DNA of 64,000 nucleotides from the NCBI GenBank assembly GCA_048772705.1, contig JBLWGC010000043.1, forward strand, positions 434,001 to 498,000. Direction: 5' to 3'. The stretch comes from Leidyana gryllorum EB-2025a. Taxonomy: Eukaryota > Apicomplexa. A program made the translations under genes and the position numbers. Positions 33,393 through 44,134 of this stretch are shown piece by piece. How positions within the stretch are numbered: the first letter of the stretch is position 1; each line of letters starts with the position of its first letter. The notes below the pieces were generated by a model. It saw nothing but the letters and a program-made list of their open reading frames with translations. It was not told the DNA's origin and did no database searches.

Positions 33393-35012
33393 ATGATGCA
33401 GCGCCTCTTATCTGTTGCGGGAATCGCGGCGAGTCTCTCTGTCGTGAGCGCCCGGAAGATTCGATTCGTTTGGCTATCAGATCTCCACCTTGACGTTGAG
33501 TACAGCTCTGTGGCAGGACAACGGACGTACTGTCGGGGTAATGTAACACAAGAGACTGTCTTGCGAAAATGCTCCTCCTTGGCGGATATGATGAATGTCA
33601 ATCTGTCCGCTTGGGACGGGGCGGCGGAGGACGATGACAGTGAGCCCGAAGTGGTGGAGAACCGCCAAGATGATTTGAGTGTACCGCTTCTGCCCGCCTA
33701 TCACGGACGGTTTGGGTGTGACGCACCCCCGTCGCTTGTCTGGGCGACTCTGCTATCAATTCGGGAACGCTTATCCAGGACGCCTGCCGAGTTTCTGCTC
33801 ATTACCGGAGACTTCGCGGGACACTACTGGAGCGATCACAGGTGTTTGAGGTCCCTGACGTTGGTGGCAGCCACCAATTTGCTAAAGGAAGCCTTCAAAC
33901 CCGGGGCACGGTCGTGCGTTCCGACTACTTTCGGAAACCAGAGTCACGTATTACATGCAGTCTTGAAGGAGTGTGATCTGCCCGCCGAGCCACCCAGAAA
34001 GATGGCTCAACCTGTATTTTGCGTTGGTAACAATGATCTCAAACACGACTACATAGCGGATGAGAACTCTGATTGGAATCGCGAACTGTATAAGTTATGG
34101 AAAGGATGGGTAATCCCACCCGATCAAGAGACGTTTTTCACTCGGGGTCTGTATTATTCTGTACCTCTGCGTAATGTTGTTAGCGAGAACGGTCGCAAAA
34201 CACGAATCATTTGTCTAAACACAATGTGGTGGGCTCGCACCGGCCCCTCATCGACTGAGACCCATGATCCAGCTGGACAGCACGCGTGGCTGGAGGAGCA
34301 GTTGGCTTTGGGTAGAAAACGGAATGACAATGTAATCATCGCTGGACACATACCACCCTCTCACGCACTATACCGTCTGGCAAACGCTGGTGGGGGGTTC
34401 GCAGTGGACCGTCAATGGCATGATTATCACAATAAACGCTATCACCATCTGATCTGGAAGTACAGAGATGTCGTCAAAGGTCAATACTTTGGACACTTTC
34501 ACACTGACGACATCCGCTTCCAAACGCGCCGACACCACAACAGTGGGCGGATAGACCCCAGCGGGGTCGTTCTCGTCGCCCCTGCCATCTGTCCCAACCA
34601 CGGTAGCAATCCTTCCTGGAGATTGGCAGTGGCCGAGACTGAGCCCGAGTGGGTATTGGAAGATTACGAACAGATATATGTTCCATTGTATGGCAACTCG
34701 AGGCAGTTGGCAACGTTCAACCCCTCGCGCCTCCCGCAATTCGAAACGGAGTATCTGTCCAGAGAACGGTTCAAGGGAGCCAAAGATCTAAGTGTTGCAG
34801 AATTATTTGATCACTATTGGAAGACACTCTCAAATGATGGATATCAGCAGTACTGGAACACACAGACGGCGATGGGAGATCTTCCTCCCTCGTTTTTAAT
34901 GAAATGTATCATTCAAGAAGATTGGATAACTGAAAGTGTGCGAAGATGTGTGACCAGATACGTAAACGAAACCGTCGAACGCGGTGAATCACTCGTCTTC
35001 CTGACCCACTAA
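33393..35012 (+). CDS. Secreted acid-sphingomyelinase-like metallophosphoesterase
   Basis: Single exon, 539 aa, with a short signal peptide (to about SVVSA). Calcineurin-like phosphoesterase motifs occur in order: WLSDLHLD (metal ligands Asp and His), LLITGDF, FCVGNND (the Asn that bridges in GNHD), AGHIPP (His) and YFGHFHTDD (His-x-His). A segment with several Cys residues precedes GDF, as in SMPDL3 and PPN1-like enzymes. Substrates in the family include sphingomyelin, nucleotide phosphodiesters and polyphosphate, so the exact one cannot be assigned. Eukaryotic ASM-like proteins act in the secretory path, lysosome or outside the cell. Starts 12 nt after the SNU13 stop and is convergent with the CDPK (31 nt between stops). 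Confidence 0.8.
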   Translation: MMQRLLSVAGIAASLSVVSARKIRFVWLSDLHLDVEYSSVAGQRTYCRGNVTQETVLRKCSSLADMMNVNLSAWDGAAEDDDSEPEVVENRQDDLSVPLLPAYHGRFGCDAPPSLVWATLLSIRERLSRTPAEFLLITGDFAGHYWSDHRCLRSLTLVAATNLLKEAFKPGARSCVPTTFGNQSHVLHAVLKECDLPAEPPRKMAQPVFCVGNNDLKHDYIADENSDWNRELYKLWKGWVIPPDQETFFTRGLYYSVPLRNVVSENGRKTRIICLNTMWWARTGPSSTETHDPAGQHAWLEEQLALGRKRNDNVIIAGHIPPSHALYRLANAGGGFAVDRQWHDYHNKRYHHLIWKYRDVVKGQYFGHFHTDDIRFQTRRHHNSGRIDPSGVVLVAPAICPNHGSNPSWRLAVAETEPEWVLEDYEQIYVPLYGNSRQLATFNPSRLPQFETEYLSRERFKGAKDLSVAELFDHYWKTLSNDGYQQYWNTQTAMGDLPPSFLMKCIIQEDWITESVRRCVTRYVNETVERGESLVFLTH

Positions 35013-35043
35013 AAGTCTCAATCGTAGCATTATTTGATTGTTT

Positions 35044-37421
35044 TCATTGATTGGTTCCTCGCATGTAATCGAGGAATTCATCCCAGTCAATCCGGCCATC
35101 ACCGTTTCGGTCAACCTGTCGCACTAATTCTCTGATTTCTTGTTCTACTGCCTCCGAACTTTGATTAGCCCGGGGCCTCATCAGCTTGCTCTGATTAACC
35201 TCATCGTCTCCACTCAAAAGTAACTTGGTGAACTCCTCGACCGATATCACACCATCGTGATCAGTATCCAACTTGTTGAACGCAGTCCAGACAATGTTCA
35301 GCTCAGATTCCCGCCAGGTGTAACACGCAGCCAGGAACTCTGTGTACGAAATGGAACCTGCACAATAACCAATGTGTAGATCGATAACGCAACCCGCTTA
35401 AAGCAACTCAATAAAACCAGCTTGCACCTCATAGTATATTCAGCCTCACCTGTTCCTGCTATGTCCAGCGCCTGAATGATTTTGGTTACCTCCCAAGGCT
35501 GCAAACCGGCCACTCTCAGACCGTGAGCGAGCTCGTCTGACGACAGCATCCCATTTTGGTCCCTGTCAAGATTGGTGAAGATTCTGTTTATCTGTTTGAT
35601 TTGAGACCCATTGAAGTCCAATTGGTGGGCCATCAGGTTGATAAGGACATTCTTCAGGTTGGCTTGCTTCATATAGCGCTTGAGATTATCACATATGTGG
35701 ATTGGCAGCACCACATGATTCGTTAATTCGGGTTTGAACCACTGATGTTGAAGACATTGGGAGGCTGAAGGTCGTCGTTTTGGACTCTTCTGCAACATCA
35801 ACTTTAATAGCTCAACCCCCATCCCCGAAACGTGGCGACAATGCGTTTCGAAAGGTGGTTGTTCTGAAAGCGATCAACATTATTTGCGTGCGTGTGTGTG
35901 AGCGTGCCGGAAGGAGGAGACACGATGTCACGATGTGTGCGAAGAGGCGATAAAGACTGGGCAGCGTACCATTGAGGACTTTCTGTCGAACTTCGGTCAC
36001 TCGTTGACCAGAAAACGGAAAGTGTCCGGTAAGTAGAAGATACATAATGCATCCTGCGGACCAAATGTCGCACTTTAGATGTAGACGCCGTTTGAAGACT
36101 TCTGGTGCCATATATAGAACGGTTCCCGCGGCATTCTCGGAGTACTCATCGTTACGCTTGAAGATCTCGGCCAACCCGAAATCAATGACTTTGATCGGCG
36201 AGGAGGGGGTGTTATCCAGGAACAATACATTCTCCGGTTTCAGATCTCTGAGCGTGGGCAGGAGCAGAGGTTGTGGACGGGTTGTAGGCAGACTCACTTG
36301 TGGACCACTTTCTGGCTATGAAAGTAGGCTAAAGCCAACAGAATCTGGCGCATTAAACTCATGACGTATTTTTCAGTCAGAGTCTTTCCGCGCTGTTGAG
36401 CCTGAAGAATACGTGCCAGTAGCTCGCCACCCTCACAAGGCTCCATTATGATATATACGTTATTATAGTCTTCGTACACATCGTAGATCTTGATTATATT
36501 GGGATGATCGAGTTGTTTTAGAACAGTTATTTCTGCTTCAATCTGTTCGGCAGGAATGGCTGCTTGATCCTTGTTTATAGTCTTGCACACCCGCACAAGC
36601 CCTGAACGCAAATCTTTCACGAGGTGGACTTCTCCAAAGGTCCCAGCCCCAATCTTCCTTTGGAACTCGAAGAGACTGTGAATACTTCCGGGGTCACATA
36701 AAGGGAACCTTCCAACGAATACATTGCGCCGTACTCGAAACTTCTTTGAGGGATAGTACTTTTCCCGCACTCTCAAGAGTAATCTCCAGTACTTTAAGAA
36801 ACAGTCAATAATCAGCGGGAGCTTTTCCGGCATGCACCTACCATCTGGGCAAACTCGTCCAGAGTGAGTTCTCCACTATCGTCTTGGTCATATTTATCGA
36901 ATATTTGCTGTAACGTATCCTCTGCAGGACGTTGAGGCGGCAAAAGGGGGTCCGGGACACTCACTGTCTACGGGCGGAAGCTTCAAATTATCGCACAATC
37001 TTTGAATTAGAGCTTGCGTTTCGGAGAAGCTGAGGGTGCCTGATTTGTCAACATCAAATTGCTGCGAGATCGATGACTGCAGATTGACTCGTTGGCTTAC
37101 GTAGAACGAAGCCTGGGCTGATTTGATGAATTGGGCTTTGTCAACGAGTATCTTCTCCAGTTTATTCCGGATAATATCGGGTGTGGACAGCTGGGCACTT
37201 CGGCGTGACGATGAACCACCCTGATGACGAGTCCGCCCAGAGTGCTTGGGCGACTCGACTCGTAAAGCTTGGGGCCGTTGGGGAGGCGCTGCGTAAGGTG
37301 GAGGGTGCGGATACCTCAGATATGGGGGGGAGGACACAACTTGGTGAGAGGCATGCGGGGAAGGCACTAGGTGCGGAACTACGCCGCCTGTAGCCTGATA
37401 GCTTCCACTCCGGTCATACAT
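35044..37421 (-). CDS. Calcium-dependent protein kinase with N- and C-terminal EF-hands
   Basis: About 680 aa. A Pro/Ser-rich N-terminus is followed by two EF-hand loops (DVDKSGTLSFSE and DQDDSGELTLDE). A kinase domain comes next: glycine loop GAGTFGEV, VCKTI with the ATP-binding Lys, HKDLKPEN, DFG in VIDFGLAEI, and GTVLYMAPEVF. A CDPK activation segment precedes four C-terminal EF-hands. Loops 1, 3 and 4 (DRDQNGMLSSDE, DTDHDGVISVEE, DRNGDGRIDWDE) look calcium-competent; loop 2 (DIAGTGSISYTE) is weaker. The catalytic loop has HKD rather than the common HRD. CDPKs are confined to plants, green algae, alveolates and relatives. Start chosen at the ATG 37421; an upstream TTG is ignored. At least five introns. 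Divergent from aspartate kinase by 52 nt. Confidence 0.9.
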
Positions 37422-37473
37422 CGGTTTTCTCGCACACGTTAGCCATTCCAAGTGCCACTGCTGTTTTTACAAC
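37422..37473. promoter_or_regulatory. 52-nt spacer between divergent start codons (CDPK / aspartate kinase)
   Basis: Holds a T4 run near the CDPK side and a T5 run near the aspartate-kinase side. No TATA box is seen. Confidence 0.4.
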
Positions 37474-40034
37474 ATGCAACCCCAAGCAACGTGGTGGGTA
37501 TGGAAGTTTGGTGGCTCCTCGCTGGCGGACTACGAGGTGACAACTTTTGCTACACAACAACAATTCGTTACAGAGGATCCGGCGAGTTGCCAACCTGATT
37601 TCCGAGCAGTTTGACAAATGGCGCACTGACCCCCCACAATCCAAACCCCATCTCTCTGTCGTTGTCTCTGCCGTAGGGGGGGTTACGAACGCCCTAGAGG
37701 CATCCCTTAATGCTGCTGCTAATGTGCTCGGTGAACTTGTAGAGAACTCAGCGTCACCTCCCTGGCCGAGGGTAATCGTAATCAATCTCCGTGTCTATAT
37801 GCTGCTGTCCCCAGTTCCCCAACTAACTCATAATGGATTTCGGTCCACCGTAAATCATACACTCCTATGCTATGCACAATAATTCAAATGCCTTATTCCA
37901 CTCAAACTCGTATTCCTGTCTGATGTCCGTCTCTCGACATCGCTGCCGACTTCTCTGCTCCCTTCTCTCTCTCTCTCTCTATACATCTTTGTGTGTGTGT
38001 GAGTGTGTGTAATGAGTGTGGCGGGTGGCGATTGGTGGTCTTTAGGACACATGGCTCGACGAGTTGGAGCAGAATGTACCTCGGAGCGCCCTGTTGCGTT
38101 CTCAGTTGGAGTTGCAGTCCTTTTCGCATATTTACGGGCCCAAGTTGAAGCAGGTTGTGCAGCTGCACGAGCGGATTCTTGACCAAATGATGGCCACTGA
38201 GGAGAACGTGATCGCTGGCGACGTTGCCAAGTTCCGGGATCAGTTCTATAATAACATCGTTGACATCTCCAATGTGTTACAGGCAGTTGCAGTCTCGGGC
38301 ACCGTCACTAATGCAATGTCGGCTTTCGTCCTGGGTTTCGGCGAGACGTGGTCAGTGCAGCTTCTGGCCCTGGCGGTCAAAATTCATGGAGTGAGTCCCT
38401 CTTTGCCCCCCCCATTTGGATGGCGGTCTGCAGCTGAGTCAGCGGACACTCATTCTGGACGCCAGAGACGTTCTGCGGGTTCGTCAGATCTCCAAAGCCC
38501 CGGACGTTCGCCAGAACCTCCCCAAGCCGTCCTCTTCTTACGCAGCCTCCAAGAGCCTCGGCGTCTCCACTGAGTCTCTCCACAAACCAGCGTCCTTCCT
38601 CCCTGCGATGGGTCGGAGCTCTTTGATACAAAGCCCCCTGGCACGAATGCTGACAAACAATGGTGGCGACTCCTCTCCCCCCATCAGTTTGAAGAAAATG
38701 ATCTCAATGTCAGCGCTTGAGGAGTATCAGATTGGGCCTCATCGGTGTGGGACACCTCCCCCGCCGGAAGGCTCCGATACAGCCGTCTCTTGGGCTTTCC
38801 CATCCTTTGCTTCCCTCCCGTCCGAACTCTTTCCTCCTACAGGGCCGACTGTGAGTGAGTCTAATCTCCCGTCGGGCTATTTGCCGCGCATCGACTGGCC
38901 GTGTTCCTATCGCAAGATGGCGATATGGTTCTGCCATCAGACCGAGAAGGACGCGAGCGGCGCTGCACCCGACGGGCCTTCGTATTTGATGCTCATCACC
39001 GGTTTCATTTGTCGAACTGTTGACGGTCTTCCCGCAACCCTCCAACGAAATGGATCCGATACCTCGGCCGTGGTTTTTGCGTGTCTCCTCCGTGCTGAGG
39101 GTGTAACTATTTGGAGTGACGTCGCCGGGATCTACTCGGGCGACCCTCGCCATTGTCTGAATGCCAAACCTCTCGACTACATAACCTATGAGGAGGCGCT
39201 AGAACTCGCGGGAATTGGCGCCCGTGTGATACACCCCGCATCCCTCCTCCCCTGTATCCATATGAGAATGCCTCTGTTGCTCAAATCGACCTTTGATCCG
39301 GACCTCAGGGGCACTATGATAGCGTAAGCGAGACAAGTGTTGTCACACCGCCGCCCTCATTCTCTCCGAAGCGACTTCTCCGATATCGAGGAGACGGCTA
39401 CTCTGGGAAAAGTTGTGACTTGTGTCCGAGACGTCTGCATGTTCACTCTCTCGAATTTCCCTCTCACTTCCCTCTTCAACTTTGCTTCTCGCCTCTTTGC
39501 CGCTGTTGAGAAAGGCGGTGGACAACCATTGTTCGTTACACAAGGAATGTCGAGCAGTGCCATGTCGGTGGCTGTCAGACGCGACGAGACTGATGGAGTC
39601 CTCGCGGCAATCGCTGATGCCTTCCGTCATGACGCCGAGGATTTTGGAAGTGAGTGCGGTGGGCCCAAACCTCTCTCGTAACACCAATTGTACCTTCAAA
39701 AGGCCAATTGAAACTCACAGTCGATCCAAATTGCTCTATTCTGAGCGTTGTTGGCCGAGGCCAAGTCAGTTTTGTCGGAGCTATCGGTGAGCGCGCGTCT
39801 CACTCCTTTGCCTATCTGCACGCACTCGCCACAGCCGCTTGGTGTGCTGCCCTGCGAGATCGTAGTGTGTCCATCAAAGCTGTCAGTCAAAGCAGTTCGG
39901 AGCTGTCCACGAGTTTCGTCGTGGCAAAGGCATCAGAAGGAATGGCCCTCGAGGCTCTGCACGAGGTAGTCGTGCGGGTGCCGGACAACTCCACCCGCAA
40001 CGTGCTGGACGCCCTGCCAACTCAGTTCCACTAG
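37474..40034 (+). CDS. Aspartate kinase (aspartokinase, LysC type)
   Basis: About 700 aa in six exons. The kinase begins with VWKFGGSSLADYERIRRVA, the aspartokinase nucleotide-binding signature. It continues with VVSAVGGVTNALEA, GFGETWSVQ and the TGFICRTVDGLPATLQRNGSD loop, then VTIWSDVAGIYSGDPR, AKPLDYITYEEALELA, GARVIHPAS and the ACT-domain part (FTLSNFPLTSLFNFASRLF, ILSVVGRGQVSFVGAIGE). It catalyses the first step from aspartate toward Lys, Thr and Met. A long insertion of ~120 residues rich in Ser and Pro (near KPSSSYAASKSLGV) sits between the two kinase lobes. Its presence suggests amino-acid synthesis is retained. Intron 2 (~37773-38045) is unusually long and holds CT and TG repeats. 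Ends 47 nt before SNM1. Confidence 0.85.
37961..38011. repeat. CT and TG microsatellites within an aspartate-kinase intron
   Basis: A (CT)n run followed by (TG)n inside the ~270-nt intron; together they resemble the repeats in the other long introns. Confidence 0.7.
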
Positions 40035-40081
40035 TTACATTTGAAAAAATCAGCAGCATGTCACCTCGGACATGAAGTCAG

Positions 40082-42135
40082 ATGGAACCCTTCAAACGAA
40101 TCGCTGACACGAGTTATATAGTCGATGAGTTCCGCTTCCCGAACACACCCAATGTTACTCACTGGTTCCTAAGGTAAGGAAGGTTCAGTCAGCCATCTCT
40201 GGTCAACGACTCTCCAACAGCCATGCACATGCTGGTGAGTTAACTTCCAAGCCACTCAGCTACTCGGCATCTCCTCTCTCCACACAGACCATTATGGGGG
40301 CCTTCAAGAGGATTGGGCTGGCGGCTATATCTATGGATCTGCCATTTCTCTGAGACTGATGGCTCGTTTTCTGAGCGTTGACCCCAAGTGGCTGCGCCCA
40401 CTGCCTTTGAATGAGCTCATTGAGCTGAAAGAGGGAGAGTTTGTCACCTTAGTGGACGCCTTTCACTGCCCCGGAGCGGTAGTCTTCCTCTTTGACCTGC
40501 CCCCGGCCCGGACCTCGACCTCGTCTGTGGCCAAACGCCGACATATTATACACACCGGCGATTTTCGGTTCAATGAGGCTCAGATGCGGCCGTGGGTCGA
40601 GAAATTGAAAGCCAGCGAGGCTGCTGGGACCCACACTATCGACTCTGTATATTTGGACACCACAGTGGGTGATGAGCAGAACTGCTTTGCGATATTGAAG
40701 AGTTTCCCTTTTCAGTATTGCCAGAAGAGTCACAGCTTTCCCCCGCAACAGGAAGTTCTCGCGAAGATTGAGCTATTTGCTCGAGAACGGCTCGAAGAAG
40801 ACCCAAACTATATGTTCGCAGCGAGCACATACAACATTGGTAAAGAGAAAGTACTCTTGTCACTGGCCAGAGTGTGTGGGGGTAATATTGTGGTCTCTGA
40901 GAAAAAGTATCAACGGCTGGAGTGTCTCGAGCTCCCCGACTCCGTGATGGAGCTGTACAAAGTTGGTGACGCCCGCCCGGGGAGCCGTGTGTTCGCGTGT
41001 GATTGGCAGTCATTGAATGCCAATCCCGGTCAATTGTATGGGAAGGCAGAGATGGACTGGCGTAAGGCTCGCCGGTTTATGGCTCAGGCCAACGCGATGC
41101 TCCCAAAGGACACCCCACCGTACACTAAGATCTGCGGTGAGTCGGGCGTCTCCCCACACACTTCACACACTCTTTCAACCAGTTATTGTTGCTACTGGAT
41201 GGAGTTGGTCGAGAGCCATGCGAGCCAAATGGAACACCACCGAGAGGGGACGGAGTCCGTTTGTCGTCGCTGCCTCCTCAGACGACGGAGTCTGCTCGGT
41301 CTGGCGTCTCCCGTACAGTGAGCACTCAAGTTACACAGAGCTGCTCCGGTGTGTCGAACTATTGAAACCGATGCGAGTTATACCCACAGTGGGCGGCGAA
41401 TCGTCGCGTCGCAGACAGCTGACCCACTTTAAAGATTTGATCAATAAATCGGCTCTCCGTAAAGAGGCCTGGTTCACAATGTTTCGGGGAAAGGCCGGAG
41501 TAGCCGTAGCCACAGCCGCTTCTGAGGATTCTGGCGAGTTCCCGTCTCCAAAAGGCGAAGGCGAAGGCGAAGGCGGAGATGACGCGGAGCCCAATCCCTC
41601 ACTCGAAGACAGTGGGACTCGACAAGTATCCGTCACAGAAAGCGAAGCCGTGGCCGGCGAAGCGTCGGACACAGAGGAAGAAGTGCTTCGGGAGCCCGAG
41701 GCTGAAGTGCTTCGGGAGCCCGAGGCTGACGCGGTCGCACATCCGCTTCCTGAAGCGGAGAGGGGCCTCAGCGGCGACCAAAGTGCCGCCGTTGCTGAAG
41801 AGGTGACGACTTTCGATGGTGCCGGGACAGATACTGTGGGCCGCCGGCTCTCGGCAGACTGCGTGGAAGACAGCAGAGGGGCGCTGGGGAGCTCGTCAGA
41901 GGACTCCCGGCCTCTCAGCGGCAGTTTGGAGGTCATTGATTTGGACCGGGAAGCCTCTCCCCCAAAAATAGTGAGCACTTCGACCCCGGTGAACGGAAAG
42001 GGCAGAGGGAAGGCTCCGGGGCAACGGGGAACGACTCCTCGCGGGTCCGCCTCGGCCAAGGGGAAGCGCAAAGGAGAAGAAGGGCAGATGACATTAGAAA
42101 GCTTCTTCAAACAACGACGCGTATCGGAGCAATAG
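40082..42135 (+). CDS. SNM1/PSO2-family DNA repair nuclease (metallo-beta-lactamase, beta-CASP) with C-terminal PIP box
   Basis: Five exons, about 616 aa. Beta-lactamase motifs: SHAHADHYGGL (HxHxDH), DAFHCPGAVVFLF, HTGDFRF and YLDTTYC. The beta-CASP part has PNYMFAASTYNIGKEKVLL, then VPYSEHSSY-like LPYSEHSSYTELL. This set, with the absence of RNA-processing features, fits DCLRE1/SNM1, 5' exonucleases that repair interstrand cross-links. The C-terminal ~190 residues are acidic, with a duplicated octapeptide LREPEAEV/LREPEADA. The very end has QMTLESFF, a perfect PIP box (QxxLxxFF) for PCNA binding. The exon 3/4 junction (YLDTT|YC) agrees with the family. ATG at 40082. Confidence 0.88.
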
Positions 42136-42335
42136 GGGGCGTCATACATAGTTAGTGTTAGCTCTGATGAGAGTCGATTCCCCCCCCCTCCCCAATAACA
42201 GCTGTGTTTGTCGATCCATCATCGTGTGTTTGTGTCAAATTTCGCTATAATTAAGTGATTAACGACACATTTCGTTTAATGCTCAGAAAGTGGGAAGGGT
42301 ATAACAAAAAGGCGAGCCAAAAAAGTCGCTGCCAA

Positions 42336-43987
42336 TTACGCTTGTTGCAAAGCCGCAAGCACAGCCATGCCCTTTCCAGCAGTTTCATTAGCAACATATA
42401 TGTTGACAAAGGAGGCAGTTTCCTCTCCCAGGAGATCACCGAGATATGAGCGGATCTGATTGAGAAAGGTCTGTTTCTGTTAGTCGAAAGACACCGCGAC
42501 TTACCTTCTCGCAATACCAGGGGTGCGACACGTGCCATGAGCCATCGATCGCTACTGTGACACCACCCATGGCCGGCTGGAGCCTGCCGCACTTCTTGGC
42601 CATACCGGCGATCACAGCAGCGGTCAAACCTGCAGCTCTCTGGAAGACGAGGCCAAAGAGCCTTTGGACAGTCTTGCGAGTCGGAAGGTCAGTATGCCAC
42701 TCCCAGAGACCATTGAGCAGCTTGTCGACCAAATCGAGATCCTCCGAGCTATCTGAGACTATAAGTGCAGCAGCAGCAGTAGGCAAAGCCTGACGAGACC
42801 AGGCGAGTCTCGGAGCGTCCGTACGCCACACCTTGACGACCAGACGACGGCAAATTTCGCCGAGATAGCCGCCGGCCACCATCTTCTCCAACTGTTGACG
42901 GCCCATATTGCCCTCCTCAGCAAAGTCAACTTCGAGATCTACGTCAGTGGTGGGCAAAGCCTTGTCAAAACCACCAAGTTCGGTATTGACAACGCAACCC
43001 TTGAAGTTGTACTGAGTCCAGTTGGGCTCAACGTAGGCCCCATTCATTCCACTGCCCACGCGGAGGGCAACGGTGCACGGCGGGAGCCGAGAGGGTTTCT
43101 CGTAAGCGCAGGCCAACAATGTAGCGACCTTTGGGGCGGGGGGAGGAATAATATTAGAAGGTATACTGACCGAATACTTACCGCATCATTCGCGACCACC
43201 GCTGTCTTGGCGTTCACCTTGGAGCGCCAGAAAGCCATGTCCAGCAGGGTGACGACGTCCAGCCCCTCCACAGGGTCAGCAGTGTTACGACCGGTTTCGA
43301 AGTTCTACAATATGTAAATAAATCCGGTCGCTCGGTCGTGTGCAATCCGCTCACCTTTGTCAACTCGAGCAGAGTGGCCGATCGGAGACTGTTAACCGCG
43401 CAGGGGAAGGAGATGGCAAATCCAACCGGACACTCCTTGGCCTTGCCATAGTCCCCGGACTTCTCCATTATCTGCTTGACGGCACGGGCGAGAGAGTTGA
43501 ACAATGGCATTGCTCCGCAGTTTTTGTCCAGCAGACCTTTGGGGAAGTCCACTTTCTCATCGCGAAGGTTCACACGGTGCTCAGTGGTGTTGACTCTTCC
43601 ATTGCCTTCCAACTTGCACCGCATGGCTTTGACAGCAGTGCCCTGGAAGTCGAGGGCATAAGCAGAGGCGCGTTCCTGGCCGGTAGGGAGTGTAGTGACG
43701 TGGGTGTCGAGCATTTTGAGACTGCTGGAGCCCGCAGAGCTGTTGACACGTCGCTGGCAGCCCAGTTCGAGCTCCTTCGAAAACGCCCTGAACACATCCG
43801 CAACCTGCTCACGCGTCAGGTCGAAATAGTCGACATAGCGGCTGATCCGCTCCTCGAAGGTTTCGAGCGGGTTAACAGCGTGATTCCAGGTCTTCTGCAC
43901 ATCCTCGGTCCAGACACGACTGCGTCCCTTGGAGGAGCAGGAGGCGAGGGAGTCCGTAGAGACACGGCGAGAGATCTCGGTCGACAT
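42336..43987 (-). CDS. Hexokinase, divergent
   Basis: Four exons, about 497 aa. The hexokinase fold is visible in order: the N-terminal region to ASAYALDFQGTAVKAM, VGFAISFPCAVNS, LTKNFETGR, EGLDVVTLLDMAFWR, VVANDAVATLLAC (with the catalytic Asp), RVGSGMNGAYVEP, VVNTELGGFDKALPTTD, FGLVFQRAAGLTAAVIAG and an Ala-rich end with YVANETAGKGMAVLAALQQA. Hexokinase phosphorylates glucose with ATP and feeds glycolysis and the nucleotide sugars. The first phosphate-binding motif, normally LDLGGTNFR, reads LDFQGTAVK: the second Gly is kept, but Gly-to-Gln and Arg-to-Lys changes appear. ATG at 43987; the stop is convergent with SNM1 across a 200-nt gap holding C-runs and nothing recognisable. Confidence 0.82.
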
Positions 43988-44134
43988 TTATTCAGTCAGA
44001 AAAATGGGCTGAGCCAACTCCGAGCAATCAGAAAAAGGTAAGCTAAATTCCACAACAACAACTTTTGGAGGGGAGTCGCAGTGAGAGCCGTCGTTGTGGG
44101 ACGCTAGCGCACACGTTTATATTAGTTTTGGTCG

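Noticed and set aside
41331-42149. 272-codon open frame on the minus strand
   Set aside because: Antisense of the acidic Ser/Glu-rich SNM1 tail; low-complexity shadow.
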